Source of the DNA: JBEVNX01 sp040507895 | Lineage (GTDB): Bacteria; Desulfobacterota; Binatia; JACPRU01 | NCBI GenBank assembly: GCA_040507895.1 | Contig: JBEVNX010000121.1 | Location: forward strand, 1-6,931 | Direction of reading: 5' to 3' | Length of the DNA stretch: 6,931 nucleotides | In this document: one piece after another, positions 1 through 5,841 of the stretch | How the letters are laid out: each line of letters starts with the position of its first letter | Position numbering within the stretch: the stretch's first letter is position 1 | Position numbers and translations under genes: made by a program | Notes under the pieces: generated by a model | Seen by the model: the letters and a program-made list of their open reading frames with translations, nothing else | Told to the model about the DNA's origin: nothing | Databases searched by the model: none

Positions 1-1
1 C

Positions 2-1027
2 GTAAACGCAACCCTTCCCCCGGGATCGCGAGTCCAGGGCCTCCAGCCGCTGACGGGCGGAGCCTCGAAGCAGCATTTCGTGTTCGATCTCGAGGAGCCC
101 GGCGGAACACGGCGGTCGCTGGTGCTGCGAACGGCGCTCGGCGAGTGTCTCGGCACGCCGCCGAACTTCCGGCGCGAGAGCGAGATCCAGCGCGCGCTGC
201 GAAGCATCGTGCCGGTCGCCGAGGTCGTCTGCCTAGACGCGGACGGGGAGTCCTTCGGCGCTCCGGCCGTCATCCTCGAGCGCGTGCCCGGCGTGACGGC
301 GCCGCCGGAGGCGGCGGGCCGGCCGAGCGGGCTCGGCATGCTCTTTCCCCCCGCTCGCCGCGCCCGGCTCGCCCCGGCGTTCGTCGAGAACCTCTGCCGC
401 ATTCACCGCTTCGCGGACGCGCCCGGGGCGGCGAGCCTCGTCTCGTTCGAGCGGCCGAAGCCGAAAACGCGCGAGGCGGCGGATGGCGTGATCGCCTGGT
501 GGCGGCGCGTGTGGGAGGACGACGCCGTCGACGATCATCCGATGGTGCAGGTGGCGTTCGACTGGCTCGAGGAGAACGCGCCGGTAACCGAAGCGATCTC
601 CCTCGTTCACGGCGATTACCGGAGCGGCAACTTCCTCTTCGATCCCGATACGAACACCGTGACGGCGATCCTCGACTGGGAGCTCGCGCGCTTCGGCGAC
701 CGGCACGAGGACCTCGGCTGGACGCTGTCCGCGATCAACACCGCGGTCGACGAGCAGGGCGATTCGTTCGTCTGCGGCCTCGAGCCGCGCGCGGACTTCC
801 TGGCCCGATACGCGGAGCTCTCGGGCCTGCCGGTCGATCCGGAGCGGCTCTTCTTCTACGAGGTCTTCGCCGAGCTCAAGGTCGCCGTGATCGCGCTCGG
901 CATCGGCCCGCGGAACGCGGAGGCGCGCCAGTCGCACGCGCACCTCGCCAACCTCGTCTTCTCGCCGCTCGGTTGGCGCTCGCTCGCCCGGCTCGCCGAG
1001 ATGCTACGTCCGAGGATCCGGCCGTGA
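2..1027 (+). CDS. APH-family phosphotransferase (LvaA / ACAD10-11 kinase-domain type), 5' end missing
   Basis: A kinase-fold phosphotransferase of the aminoglycoside phosphotransferase (COG3173-like) group that sits beside acyl-CoA dehydrogenases. The frame is open to the window edge and already reads family sequence upstream of the first GTG (position 80): RVQGLQPLTGGASKQHFVFD covers the N-terminal glycine-rich strand (GGAS at visible residues 19-22). The true start is therefore outside the window. The Brenner catalytic loop HGDYRSGN is at visible residues 203-210 (Asp205 the likely base) and the metal-binding DWE begins at residue 225, followed by the typical ARFGDRHEDLGW. About 341 residues are visible, close to full family length. 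Its relatives LvaA (Pseudomonas putida) and the kinase domains of ACAD10/11 phosphorylate the hydroxyl of hydroxyacyl-CoAs; the acyl-CoA genes downstream make that likelier than antibiotic resistance. It is first in the visible operon and its TGA overlaps the next gene's GTG. Family is sure; substrate is inferred. Confidence 0.9.
   Translation, partial: VNATLPPGSRVQGLQPLTGGASKQHFVFDLEEPGGTRRSLVLRTALGECLGTPPNFRRESEIQRALRSIVPVAEVVCLDADGESFGAPAVILERVPGVTAPPEAAGRPSGLGMLFPPARRARLAPAFVENLCRIHRFADAPGAASLVSFERPKPKTREAADGVIAWWRRVWEDDAVDDHPMVQVAFDWLEENAPVTEAISLVHGDYRSGNFLFDPDTNTVTAILDWELARFGDRHEDLGWTLSAINTAVDEQGDSFVCGLEPRADFLARYAELSGLPVDPERLFFYEVFAELKVAVIALGIGPRNAEARQSHAHLANLVFSPLGWRSLARLAEMLRPRIRP
1012..1016 (+). 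promoter_or_regulatory. ribosome-binding site of the 1024 gene
   Basis: GAGGA lies 7 nt upstream of the GTG at 1024, inside the end of the phosphotransferase gene. It supports the GTG start over the longer open frame that runs back to about 145, which only shadows the phosphotransferase. Confidence 0.6.
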
Positions 1028-1572
1028 CCCCGAACCTCGAGCTCATGCTCTCGACCCTGGAGCGCGCCTTGACGACGTCGATCCTGCCGAGCGCCGCCAA
1101 CGCGGCCGCGAAGGAGGAGGCGTCGCTCGCGATCCTCTTCACGCGCTGGATCCGCGCCGTCCTCGACGACGTGCCGACGGCCGAGCGTTCGTCGTACCGC
1201 GATTGCCGCATCGCGCTCGATGATGTCATCGCCCGGCTCGAGAGCCGCGCCGCCGGCGCGAGCGCGCTCGCGGGGCTTCGCGAGTCGCGGACCTCGCCTC
1301 TCGACCCAGATGCCGCCTCGCCGGCGGAGTTCCGTCAGACGGCGCGCGAGATCAAGGCGCTCCTCGGCCGAGCTCTGCGCGCGCTCCGGGCCGAGGGGCA
1401 AGCGGCGCTCGCGAACGAAGTCCGCGCGCGGCTCTACGAGCTCGGCGTGCGGGAGATCGAGCGCGAACGCGCCTACGGGCGAGCCTCGACGATGGATCCG
1501 GACGGGGCGCCGATTCCTTCCCTCGCCGAGCTCGCGCGCGGTGACGACCAGTCAAGGAGGAAAGAAAAATGA
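1024..1572 (+). CDS. unrecognised 182-aa helical protein coupled to the phosphotransferase
   Basis: I do not recognise this family. The product is soluble-looking, rich in Ala, Arg, Glu and Leu, with no signal peptide or membrane segment, and should be almost entirely alpha-helical. An N-terminal part (about residues 5-75) includes TRWIRAVLDDV. A Ser/Pro/Asp-containing linker follows at about residues 85-105. A second charged helical part (about 105-155) contains FRQTAREIKALLGRALRALR and ends in a flexible tail with RRKEK. The GTG start overlaps the phosphotransferase stop (GTGA) and has a GAGGA ribosome-binding site, so it is a real cistron. In the levulinate (lva) operon the kinase LvaA works with the small protein LvaB encoded next to it; by position this could be an analogous partner, although it is longer and I see no sequence proof. 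An adaptor or stabilising subunit is a guess. Codon use matches its neighbours. Confidence 0.8.
   Translation: MTPNLELMLSTLERALTTSILPSAANAAAKEEASLAILFTRWIRAVLDDVPTAERSSYRDCRIALDDVIARLESRAAGASALAGLRESRTSPLDPDAASPAEFRQTAREIKALLGRALRALRAEGQAALANEVRARLYELGVREIERERAYGRASTMDPDGAPIPSLAELARGDDQSRRKEK
1554..1560 (+). promoter_or_regulatory. strong ribosome-binding site of the NTF2-like gene
   Basis: AAGGAGG lies 8 nt before the ATG at 1569, in an A-rich stretch (AAAGAAAA) that stands out from the G+C-rich surroundings. It is the strongest ribosome-binding site in the operon, so the NTF2-like protein may be made at a higher level than its neighbours. Confidence 0.8.
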
Positions 1573-1967
1573 GCGACCTCACTCCGCTGCGCGTCGTTCA
1601 AATGTACAACGACGACGTCTGGGCGAAGCATCGCCGCGAGCTGATCGTGCAGCTCGTCGCGAACCCGCTGCGCCGCCACCATCCCGGCCAGACCCAGGTC
1701 TTCACGCACGACGACATGCTGAAGCGCTACGACAACTACTTCTCGAAGCATCGGGAGATGCGCGCCGTCGCGCGCCGCTACGTCTGCGAGGGCGAGTACG
1801 TGACGCTCCTCTGGGACATCGACATGGTGGCGAACGATGGAAAGACATCGACGATCTCGGGGATCGAGATCTTCAAGGTCGTCGATGGCAAGATCACCGA
1901 CGTCTGGAATCCCAATGCCGTGTCCGAGCAGTACCCGGCGGGTCCCTGGCCGGCGTTCACGCCATGA
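1569..1967 (+). CDS. NTF2-like / SnoaL-like small protein
   Basis: A 132-aa single-domain protein with the NTF2/SnoaL cone-barrel pattern: an N-terminal helix (VVQMYNDDVWAKHR, about residues 9-22), a central helix (about 46-60, DDMLKRYDNYFSKH), then strands VARRYVCEGEYVTLLWDID, STISGIEIFKVVDGKITDVW, and a Trp/Pro-rich tail. The fold includes ketosteroid isomerases, limonene epoxide hydrolases, polyketide cyclases and many proteins of unknown role. NTF2-like genes are common in acyl-CoA and sterol or terpenoid degradation clusters, where they act as isomerases, hydratases or dehydratases. Conserved-looking polar residues include His37 and His38, Asp48, and the Trp-Asp pair in LLWDID, but none can be named catalytic from the sequence alone. 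It has the operon's best ribosome-binding site; its ATG overlaps the previous stop and its own stop overlaps the crotonase ATG. Fold is fairly sure; reaction unknown. Confidence 0.85.
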   Translation: MSDLTPLRVVQMYNDDVWAKHRRELIVQLVANPLRRHHPGQTQVFTHDDMLKRYDNYFSKHREMRAVARRYVCEGEYVTLLWDIDMVANDGKTSTISGIEIFKVVDGKITDVWNPNAVSEQYPAGPWPAFTP

Positions 1968-2767
1968 GAGAGCCGAGCCGCGCTTCGACGATTCGCTGCG
2001 AGGTCGCCTCGGGCGTCGCCCACCTGGTCCTCGACCGGCCGGAGGCCGGCAACACCTTCACCCCCGAGCTCCTGAGCGAGCTCGCCGAAGCCACGCAGCG
2101 CCTCGCGACCGACCGCTCCGTTCGCGCCGTCGTGCTGCGCGGGGCCGGCAAGAACTTCTGCTTCGGCGCGAGCATCGACATGTTCCTGAACGAGCCGGCG
2201 GCCAGCCGGCCCGCGCTGCTCCGCGACCTCGTCACCCGCTTCCATCACGCGGTCACGCGCCTCGCGCGACTCGAGGTTCCCGTGCTCGGGGTCGCGCACG
2301 GCATGGCGGTCGGCGGGGGGCTCGCGCTGCTCGCCGCGTGCGACGTCGTCCTCGCCGCCGAATCCACGCGCTTTCGCATGGGCTGGAGCGGCATCGGCAT
2401 CACCATGGACGGCGGCACGACGTGGACACTGCCGCGCATCATCGGTCCGAACCGCACCCGAGAGCTCATCTTCACGAACCGCCCGTTCACCGCCGCGGAG
2501 GCGCAGGCGTGGGGTCTCGTCAACTGGATCGCGCCCGACGCCGATCTCGACCGTCGCGGCGCCGAGCTGGCGGCCGTGCTCGCCGCCGGCCCGAGCCGCG
2601 CGCTCGGCCTCTGCAAGCGGCTGGTGATCGACGGGGCGAGCGATTCGCTGGAAACCCACATGGAGCGCGAAGCGATGGCGCTCGTCGAAGCGGTCGGCAG
2701 CGCCGACGCGGACGAAGGCTTTCGCGCGTTCCGCGAGAAGCGCTCGCCGCGCTTCACCGGCCAATGA
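1964..2767 (+). CDS. enoyl-CoA hydratase/isomerase (crotonase) family protein with a non-hydratase active site
   Basis: A 267-aa crotonase-fold enzyme acting on an acyl-CoA thioester. Visible family features in order: VAHLVLDRPEAGNTFTPELL (about 18-37), the first oxyanion-hole segment KNFCFGASID (63-72), PVLGVAHGMAVGGGLALLAA with the second oxyanion glycine (Gly118), then CDVVLAAESTRFRMGWSGIG, MDGGTTWTLPRIIG and TNRPFTAAEAQAWGLVNWIA. The two catalytic glutamates of classical hydratases are absent: the GGGxE position is Ala121 and the PE position is Trp141. An Asp (Asp149) sits where PaaG-type isomerases and 4-chlorobenzoyl-CoA dehalogenase carry their catalytic Asp, and His94 and Trp141 fall where the dehalogenase has His90 and Trp137. 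Ring-CoA isomerase, hydrolase or dehalogenase chemistry is therefore as likely as hydration. The ATG overlaps the preceding stop (ATGA) and no clear Shine-Dalgarno is seen, so initiation probably depends on coupling. Family is sure; reaction is uncertain. Confidence 0.92.
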   Translation: MREPSRASTIRCEVASGVAHLVLDRPEAGNTFTPELLSELAEATQRLATDRSVRAVVLRGAGKNFCFGASIDMFLNEPAASRPALLRDLVTRFHHAVTRLARLEVPVLGVAHGMAVGGGLALLAACDVVLAAESTRFRMGWSGIGITMDGGTTWTLPRIIGPNRTRELIFTNRPFTAAEAQAWGLVNWIAPDADLDRRGAELAAVLAAGPSRALGLCKRLVIDGASDSLETHMEREAMALVEAVGSADADEGFRAFREKRSPRFTGQ

Positions 2768-3942
2768 GCTCTGCCCATCCGCAATCGATGAGTCGCATCG
2801 TCGACGAAAACGAGCGGGCCGTGCTCGAGGTCGCCGAGCAGTTCTCACGCGCCGAGCTCCTGCCGCGCTACCAGGCGCGCGAGAAGAACGAGCAGGTCTT
2901 CGACCGCAAGCTGCTCCGCGCAATGGGCGGGCTCGGGCTGATCGCGCCCGATGCTCCGGAACACTTCGGCGGTCTCGGTCTCCCGTCCTCGACGTCGGGT
3001 CTGATCGCCGAGGTGATCGGCTACGGAGACTTCAATATCGCCTACGTTCCGGTGCTCGGCTCGCTCGTATCGCAGATCATCGCCGCTCACGCCGAGCCGC
3101 AGGTCGCGAAGCAGTGGATCCCGCGGATCGTCGCCGGCGACGCGCTCGTCGCGCTGGCGCTGACCGAGCCCCGCGGCGGCTCGGATGCCGCGAACCTCGT
3201 CGTGCAAGCGACGCGCTGCGACGGCGGCTATCGGCTGCGCGGGGAGAAGAACTCGATCAGCATGGCCGACCAGGCGGACGCGGTCGTGGTGTTCGCGCGC
3301 ACCGGCCCGGCGGAGAGCGGAGCGCGCGGGGTGAGCGCATTTTTCGTGCCCACGGCAAGCGACGGCGTCACCTCGACGCGCTTCGAAGATTTCGGCAGCC
3401 GCATCGTCGGCCGGGGCTCGATCTTCCTCGACGACGTGTTCGTGCCGAGCGATCACCGCGTCGGAGTTGAGGGCGGCGGCTTCCGGCAGGTGATGCAAGG
3501 CTTCGACTTCAGCCGGGCGCTCCTCGGACTCCAGTGCATCGGCGCGGCGCAGGCCTCGCTCGACGAGACGTGGCGGTACGTCACCGAGCGGCAGGCTTTC
3601 GGCGACCCGCTCTCGGCGTTCCAGGGTGTGACGTTCCCTCTCGCCGAGGGCGAGACCGCGATCTGCGCCGCGCGCGAGCTCTGTTACCACACGCTACGCT
3701 TGCGCGACGCCGGCCTCCCGCACACGGCCGAAGCCGCGATGTGCAAGTGGCTCGGCCCGAAGACGGCGGTCGACGTCATCCACCAGTGTCTGCTGACACA
3801 CGGCCACTACGGCTGGTCGCTGGATCTTCCTCACCAGCAGCGGCTGCGCGACGTCATGGGCATCGAGATCGGGGACGGCACGGCGCAGATCATGAAGCTA
3901 ATCATCGCGCGGAGCCGCCTCAAGGCGGTTGGAACGAAGTGA
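2764..3942 (+). CDS. acyl-CoA dehydrogenase (FAD), Asp in place of the usual catalytic Glu; cyclohexanecarboxyl-CoA dehydrogenase-like
   Basis: A 392-aa flavoprotein of normal length for acyl-CoA dehydrogenases, expected to oxidise the alpha-beta bond of a CoA thioester and pass electrons to ETF. Domains in order: N-terminal helical domain (about 10-125); the FAD-binding signature ALTEPRGGSD (132-141) and ISMADQADAVVVFART in the beta domain; VGRGSIFLDDVFVP; then the C-terminal helical domain with SRALLGLQCIGAAQASLDETWRYV, RQAFGDPLSAFQGVTFPLAE, HQCLLTHGHYGW and QQRLRDVMGIEIGDGTAQIMK. The catalytic-base site, normally EGT, is DGT (Asp371). Cyclohexanecarboxyl-CoA dehydrogenases (AliB type) are known for Asp here, and the HQCLLTHGH and IGDGTAQIMK wording fits that subgroup from memory. 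An alternative is a LvaC/ACAD10-11-like enzyme that also removes phosphate. The ATG at 2764 overlaps the crotonase stop; a second ATG at 2788 gives MSRIVDENE and cannot be excluded. Confidence 0.93.
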   Translation: MSSAHPQSMSRIVDENERAVLEVAEQFSRAELLPRYQAREKNEQVFDRKLLRAMGGLGLIAPDAPEHFGGLGLPSSTSGLIAEVIGYGDFNIAYVPVLGSLVSQIIAAHAEPQVAKQWIPRIVAGDALVALALTEPRGGSDAANLVVQATRCDGGYRLRGEKNSISMADQADAVVVFARTGPAESGARGVSAFFVPTASDGVTSTRFEDFGSRIVGRGSIFLDDVFVPSDHRVGVEGGGFRQVMQGFDFSRALLGLQCIGAAQASLDETWRYVTERQAFGDPLSAFQGVTFPLAEGETAICAARELCYHTLRLRDAGLPHTAEAAMCKWLGPKTAVDVIHQCLLTHGHYGWSLDLPHQQRLRDVMGIEIGDGTAQIMKLIIARSRLKAVGTK

Positions 3943-3998
3943 TGGCGCGGGCATTGGCGTGCATGTCCGGCCGATCCCCGGGCGTGGAAGACGGCTTC

Positions 3999-4004
3999 GA
4001 GGGG
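3999..4004 (+). promoter_or_regulatory. ribosome-binding site of the 4010 ORF
   Basis: GAGGGG lies 5 nt before the ATG at 4010. It is good enough to suggest that a gene once started, or still starts, here. Confidence 0.4.
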
Positions 4005-4009
4005 ATGCG

Positions 4010-4141
4010 ATGAAATTTTCCCTCTTCTATCTGATATCGACGAGCTACTTCCCCGCTCTTCCCATGCTCATCACGGCCGCGATTCGCATGCCAGTGAAAG
4101 CCTTGCTGCTATCTCTCGTGAAGGACCTTGCTCTGAAATAG
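4010..4141 (+). pseudogene. 43-aa hydrophobic ORF, possible stump of a sixth operon gene
   Basis: The ORF starts at ATG 4010 with GAGGGG 5 nt upstream, in an ATGA overlap with the preceding 23-codon frame, so the position mimics the coupled junctions of the operon. The product begins MKFSLFYLIST, which resembles the first strand of luciferase-like flavin monooxygenases (often MKFxLFY), a family sometimes found in such operons. After that the similarity ends: the rest is a hydrophobic, lightly basic stretch (LPMLITAAIRMPVKALLLSL) and then a stop. Codons AAA, TTT, TAT and ATA are unlike the upstream genes, and 28 of 60 bases at 4011-4070 are G or C. It could be a truncated monooxygenase start, a small membrane peptide, or chance reading across a junction. 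Confidence 0.3.
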
Positions 4142-4187
4142 CCATTCACCCGGACGCGAAGGCGATCAGGGGCTGCGGGCGTACTGA

Positions 4188-4199
4188 GACGGGCCCGTC
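4188..4199. repeat. 12-bp perfect palindrome at the end of the antiporter gene
   Basis: GACGGGCCCGTC reads the same on both strands and overlaps the antiporter stop codon by two bases. It could be a weak bidirectional termination element or a protein site, but it has no loop and no T run, so it is not a standard terminator. Confidence 0.45.
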
Positions 4200-5784
4200 A
4201 CATCAAGGCCGGGACGATCGAGACGAACAGGATTTTGACGATGGTCATGCCGGGGAAGATCGTGGCGTAGCCGAGGTCCGGCTTTTCGTTCGGCACCAAC
4301 CGGTTGATGTAGGCCAGGATTGCGGGGTTGCCGCAGGTGCCCGCGATGATCCCCATCACGCGGTCGAAGGGCATCCGGAAGACGAACAGGCCGAGCAGCA
4401 AGATAGGTAGGACCATCGCCGCCAAGACTATCGCCCCCAGGCTAAGCATCAGGAGACCGGTATCCAAGACCGTCGCCGCGAATTTGGGGCCGGACGCCAT
4501 CCCGACCTGCGCGAGAAACACCGTCAACCCGAGATTGCGCAGTACGATCGAGGCGGGAAGAGGAATGACCCAGCTTAGGCCGGCGCTACGGCGGCGGGAT
4601 CCCAGGATCAACGCGACGATCAGCACTCCCGACAGTCCCATGCTGACCCGGCCGATCCCTGGCAGCGGGATCTTGATCGCACCGGCGATGAAACCCAAAG
4701 CCATCCCCAGTCCGATGGAGATGTAGCTGAACTCCGCGGCCGCTTTGATGGAATCCCCGAAGTACGCGCGCAGGGCCGGGAAGTCAGCGCGGTGAGCCAG
4801 AAGCCCGACGCGATCGCCGTACTCCAATACGAGCTCCGTCTCCGGGAGGAGATCGGTATCGCCGCGGCGGACCTGCACCACGATTGACGCCTTGTCGGCC
4901 GGCAACACGAGCTCGCCGAGCGTCCGGCCCACTACGGTAGCCCGCGAGGCGAAGATGCGCAGATAGTCGAGGTGCCGGCGATCCACAGTCATACTGCCGG
5001 GCGCCGCTTCGCCGAGGGTCTTCTGCAGCCGATCGAGCATCGCCCGGGAGGGTGCCACGCAAAGCAACACGTCGCTTTCGCGCAGGACAAGCTCTGGAGA
5101 CGCGGGTTGATTCTGCTGCTCGCGGCGGAGAGCCACGATCCGGACTTCGGGGGGGAGCACGGCCGTCACCTCGCTCAGACGCTTGCCGAAATACTCGGGG
5201 CGTTTGAGGGCCAACTCGAGCAGCTCCATCCCGGCGCCCGCGGGCACGTCGATCTTAGGCCTCAGCAGCGTGAAGGCTAGAAAAAGGAACAGGATAGGGC
5301 CGCCCACACCGAACGGATAAGCGACCGAATATCCCACCGCGGGGTCGTCGTTCCCGAGCGCCGCGATTGCGGCCTGGAGCGCCGGGGTGGACGTTCCCGA
5401 GCCCGTGAAGAGGCCGAGGGCATAGGCAGTCTTGAGATTCAGGAACTTGACGAAAAGCAGCGCGACAGCCCCGGAGATCATCACTCCTGTAAGAGCCACC
5501 AGATTGTCCTTGAGTCCCGGGGCGCTCGTAATTCCAATGAAGAACTGCTTCCCGTACTGAATGCCGACCGCATAGAGAAAGAGTGCGAGACCGAAGTTCC
5601 CCAGCATCGCTGGGGGTGCCGCCTTCGGCGCCAAACAACCCATGCCCAGCGCGACGAATAGGACCATTCCCACTCCCAGCGATAGTCCCCCGACGCTGAC
5701 TTCTCCCAACAGGTATCCGATCGCGATCGTCAGGAAGAGTGCCATCAGCGGCTGCTGTTCGAGTGAGGTACTGATGAAGTCCAT
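4198..5784 (-). CDS. AspT-family (aspartate:alanine exchanger type) amino-acid antiporter
   Basis: A 528-aa inner-membrane antiporter of the AAE family (TC 2.A.81; AspT, E. coli YidE/YbjL type), near AspT length. The N-terminal membrane half (about 12-175) carries LALFLYAVGIQYG and the hallmark GSGTSTPALQAA (128-139), then GYSVAYPFGVGGPILF (151-166). Two RCK_C/TrkA_C-like cytosolic domains follow (about 185-260 and 270-345; the second has TLGELVLPADKASIVVQVRR). The C-terminal membrane half (about 350-528) repeats the design, with GTCGNPAILAYINR (482-495) and GYATIFPGMTIVKILF (505-520). AspT exchanges aspartate for alanine; other members are uncharacterised, so the substrate here is open. Upstream on the same strand lies a glutaminase, suggesting a glutamine/glutamate-linked exchange. 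G+C is lower than in the upstream operon (38/60 at 4501-4560, 30/60 at 5521-5580, against 50/60 at 3121-3180), consistent with transfer. The start at 5784 has GGGGGAGG just upstream and matches the start of the neighbouring remnant. Confidence 0.92.
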   Translation of the reverse strand: MDFISTSLEQQPLMALFLTIAIGYLLGEVSVGGLSLGVGMVLFVALGMGCLAPKAAPPAMLGNFGLALFLYAVGIQYGKQFFIGITSAPGLKDNLVALTGVMISGAVALLFVKFLNLKTAYALGLFTGSGTSTPALQAAIAALGNDDPAVGYSVAYPFGVGGPILFLFLAFTLLRPKIDVPAGAGMELLELALKRPEYFGKRLSEVTAVLPPEVRIVALRREQQNQPASPELVLRESDVLLCVAPSRAMLDRLQKTLGEAAPGSMTVDRRHLDYLRIFASRATVVGRTLGELVLPADKASIVVQVRRGDTDLLPETELVLEYGDRVGLLAHRADFPALRAYFGDSIKAAAEFSYISIGLGMALGFIAGAIKIPLPGIGRVSMGLSGVLIVALILGSRRRSAGLSWVIPLPASIVLRNLGLTVFLAQVGMASGPKFAATVLDTGLLMLSLGAIVLAAMVLPILLLGLFVFRMPFDRVMGIIAGTCGNPAILAYINRLVPNEKPDLGYATIFPGMTIVKILFVSIVPALM

Positions 5785-5787
5785 GTG

Positions 5788-5795
5788 CCTCCCCC
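5788..5795 (-). promoter_or_regulatory. ribosome-binding site of the antiporter
   Basis: GGGGGAGG ends 3 nt before the ATG at 5784. The spacing is short for the AGG end but normal if the GGGG part pairs. It supports this ATG rather than the internal Met14. Confidence 0.55.
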
Positions 5796-5841
5796 AATTC
5801 GGGACCGGATCGGTTTCTCGCCAAGGAGTAGGGCCGCGCCC

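Larger units (their letters stand above)
3943..4197. other. spacer between convergent units, with a G+C drop at about 4011
   Basis: The dehydrogenase stop overlaps an ATG (TGATG) opening a 23-codon frame at 3942-4013; it has no recognisable content and is probably chance or a leader-like coupler. Its TGA in turn overlaps the ATG at 4010. I see no convincing rho-independent terminator (no G+C stem followed by a T run) for either converging unit. Confidence 0.5.

Noticed and set aside
145..1023. Long open frame on + preceding the 182-aa gene
   Set aside because: It is an Arg/Ala-rich out-of-frame shadow of the phosphotransferase, a common effect of high G+C.
80..1027. GTG at 80 as the start of the phosphotransferase
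   Set aside because: The frame is open upstream to position 2 and encodes the family's N-terminal RVQGLQPLTGGAS segment, so the gene begins outside the window.
2..1027. Aminoglycoside resistance gene
   Set aside because: The APH fold is present, but the acyl-CoA operon context and the ARFGDRHEDLGW-type motif point to the catabolic phosphotransferase group.
1778..2923. 381-codon open frame on - across the NTF2-like, crotonase and dehydrogenase genes
   Set aside because: Its product is low-complexity Arg/Ala-rich with no motif, antisense to three well-supported genes.
4185..4202. Rho-independent terminator around the 12-bp palindrome
   Set aside because: No loop and no following T run on either strand.
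4328..4726. 132-codon open frame on + antisense to the antiporter
   Set aside because: No motif, and opposite to a membrane-protein gene with clear family signatures.
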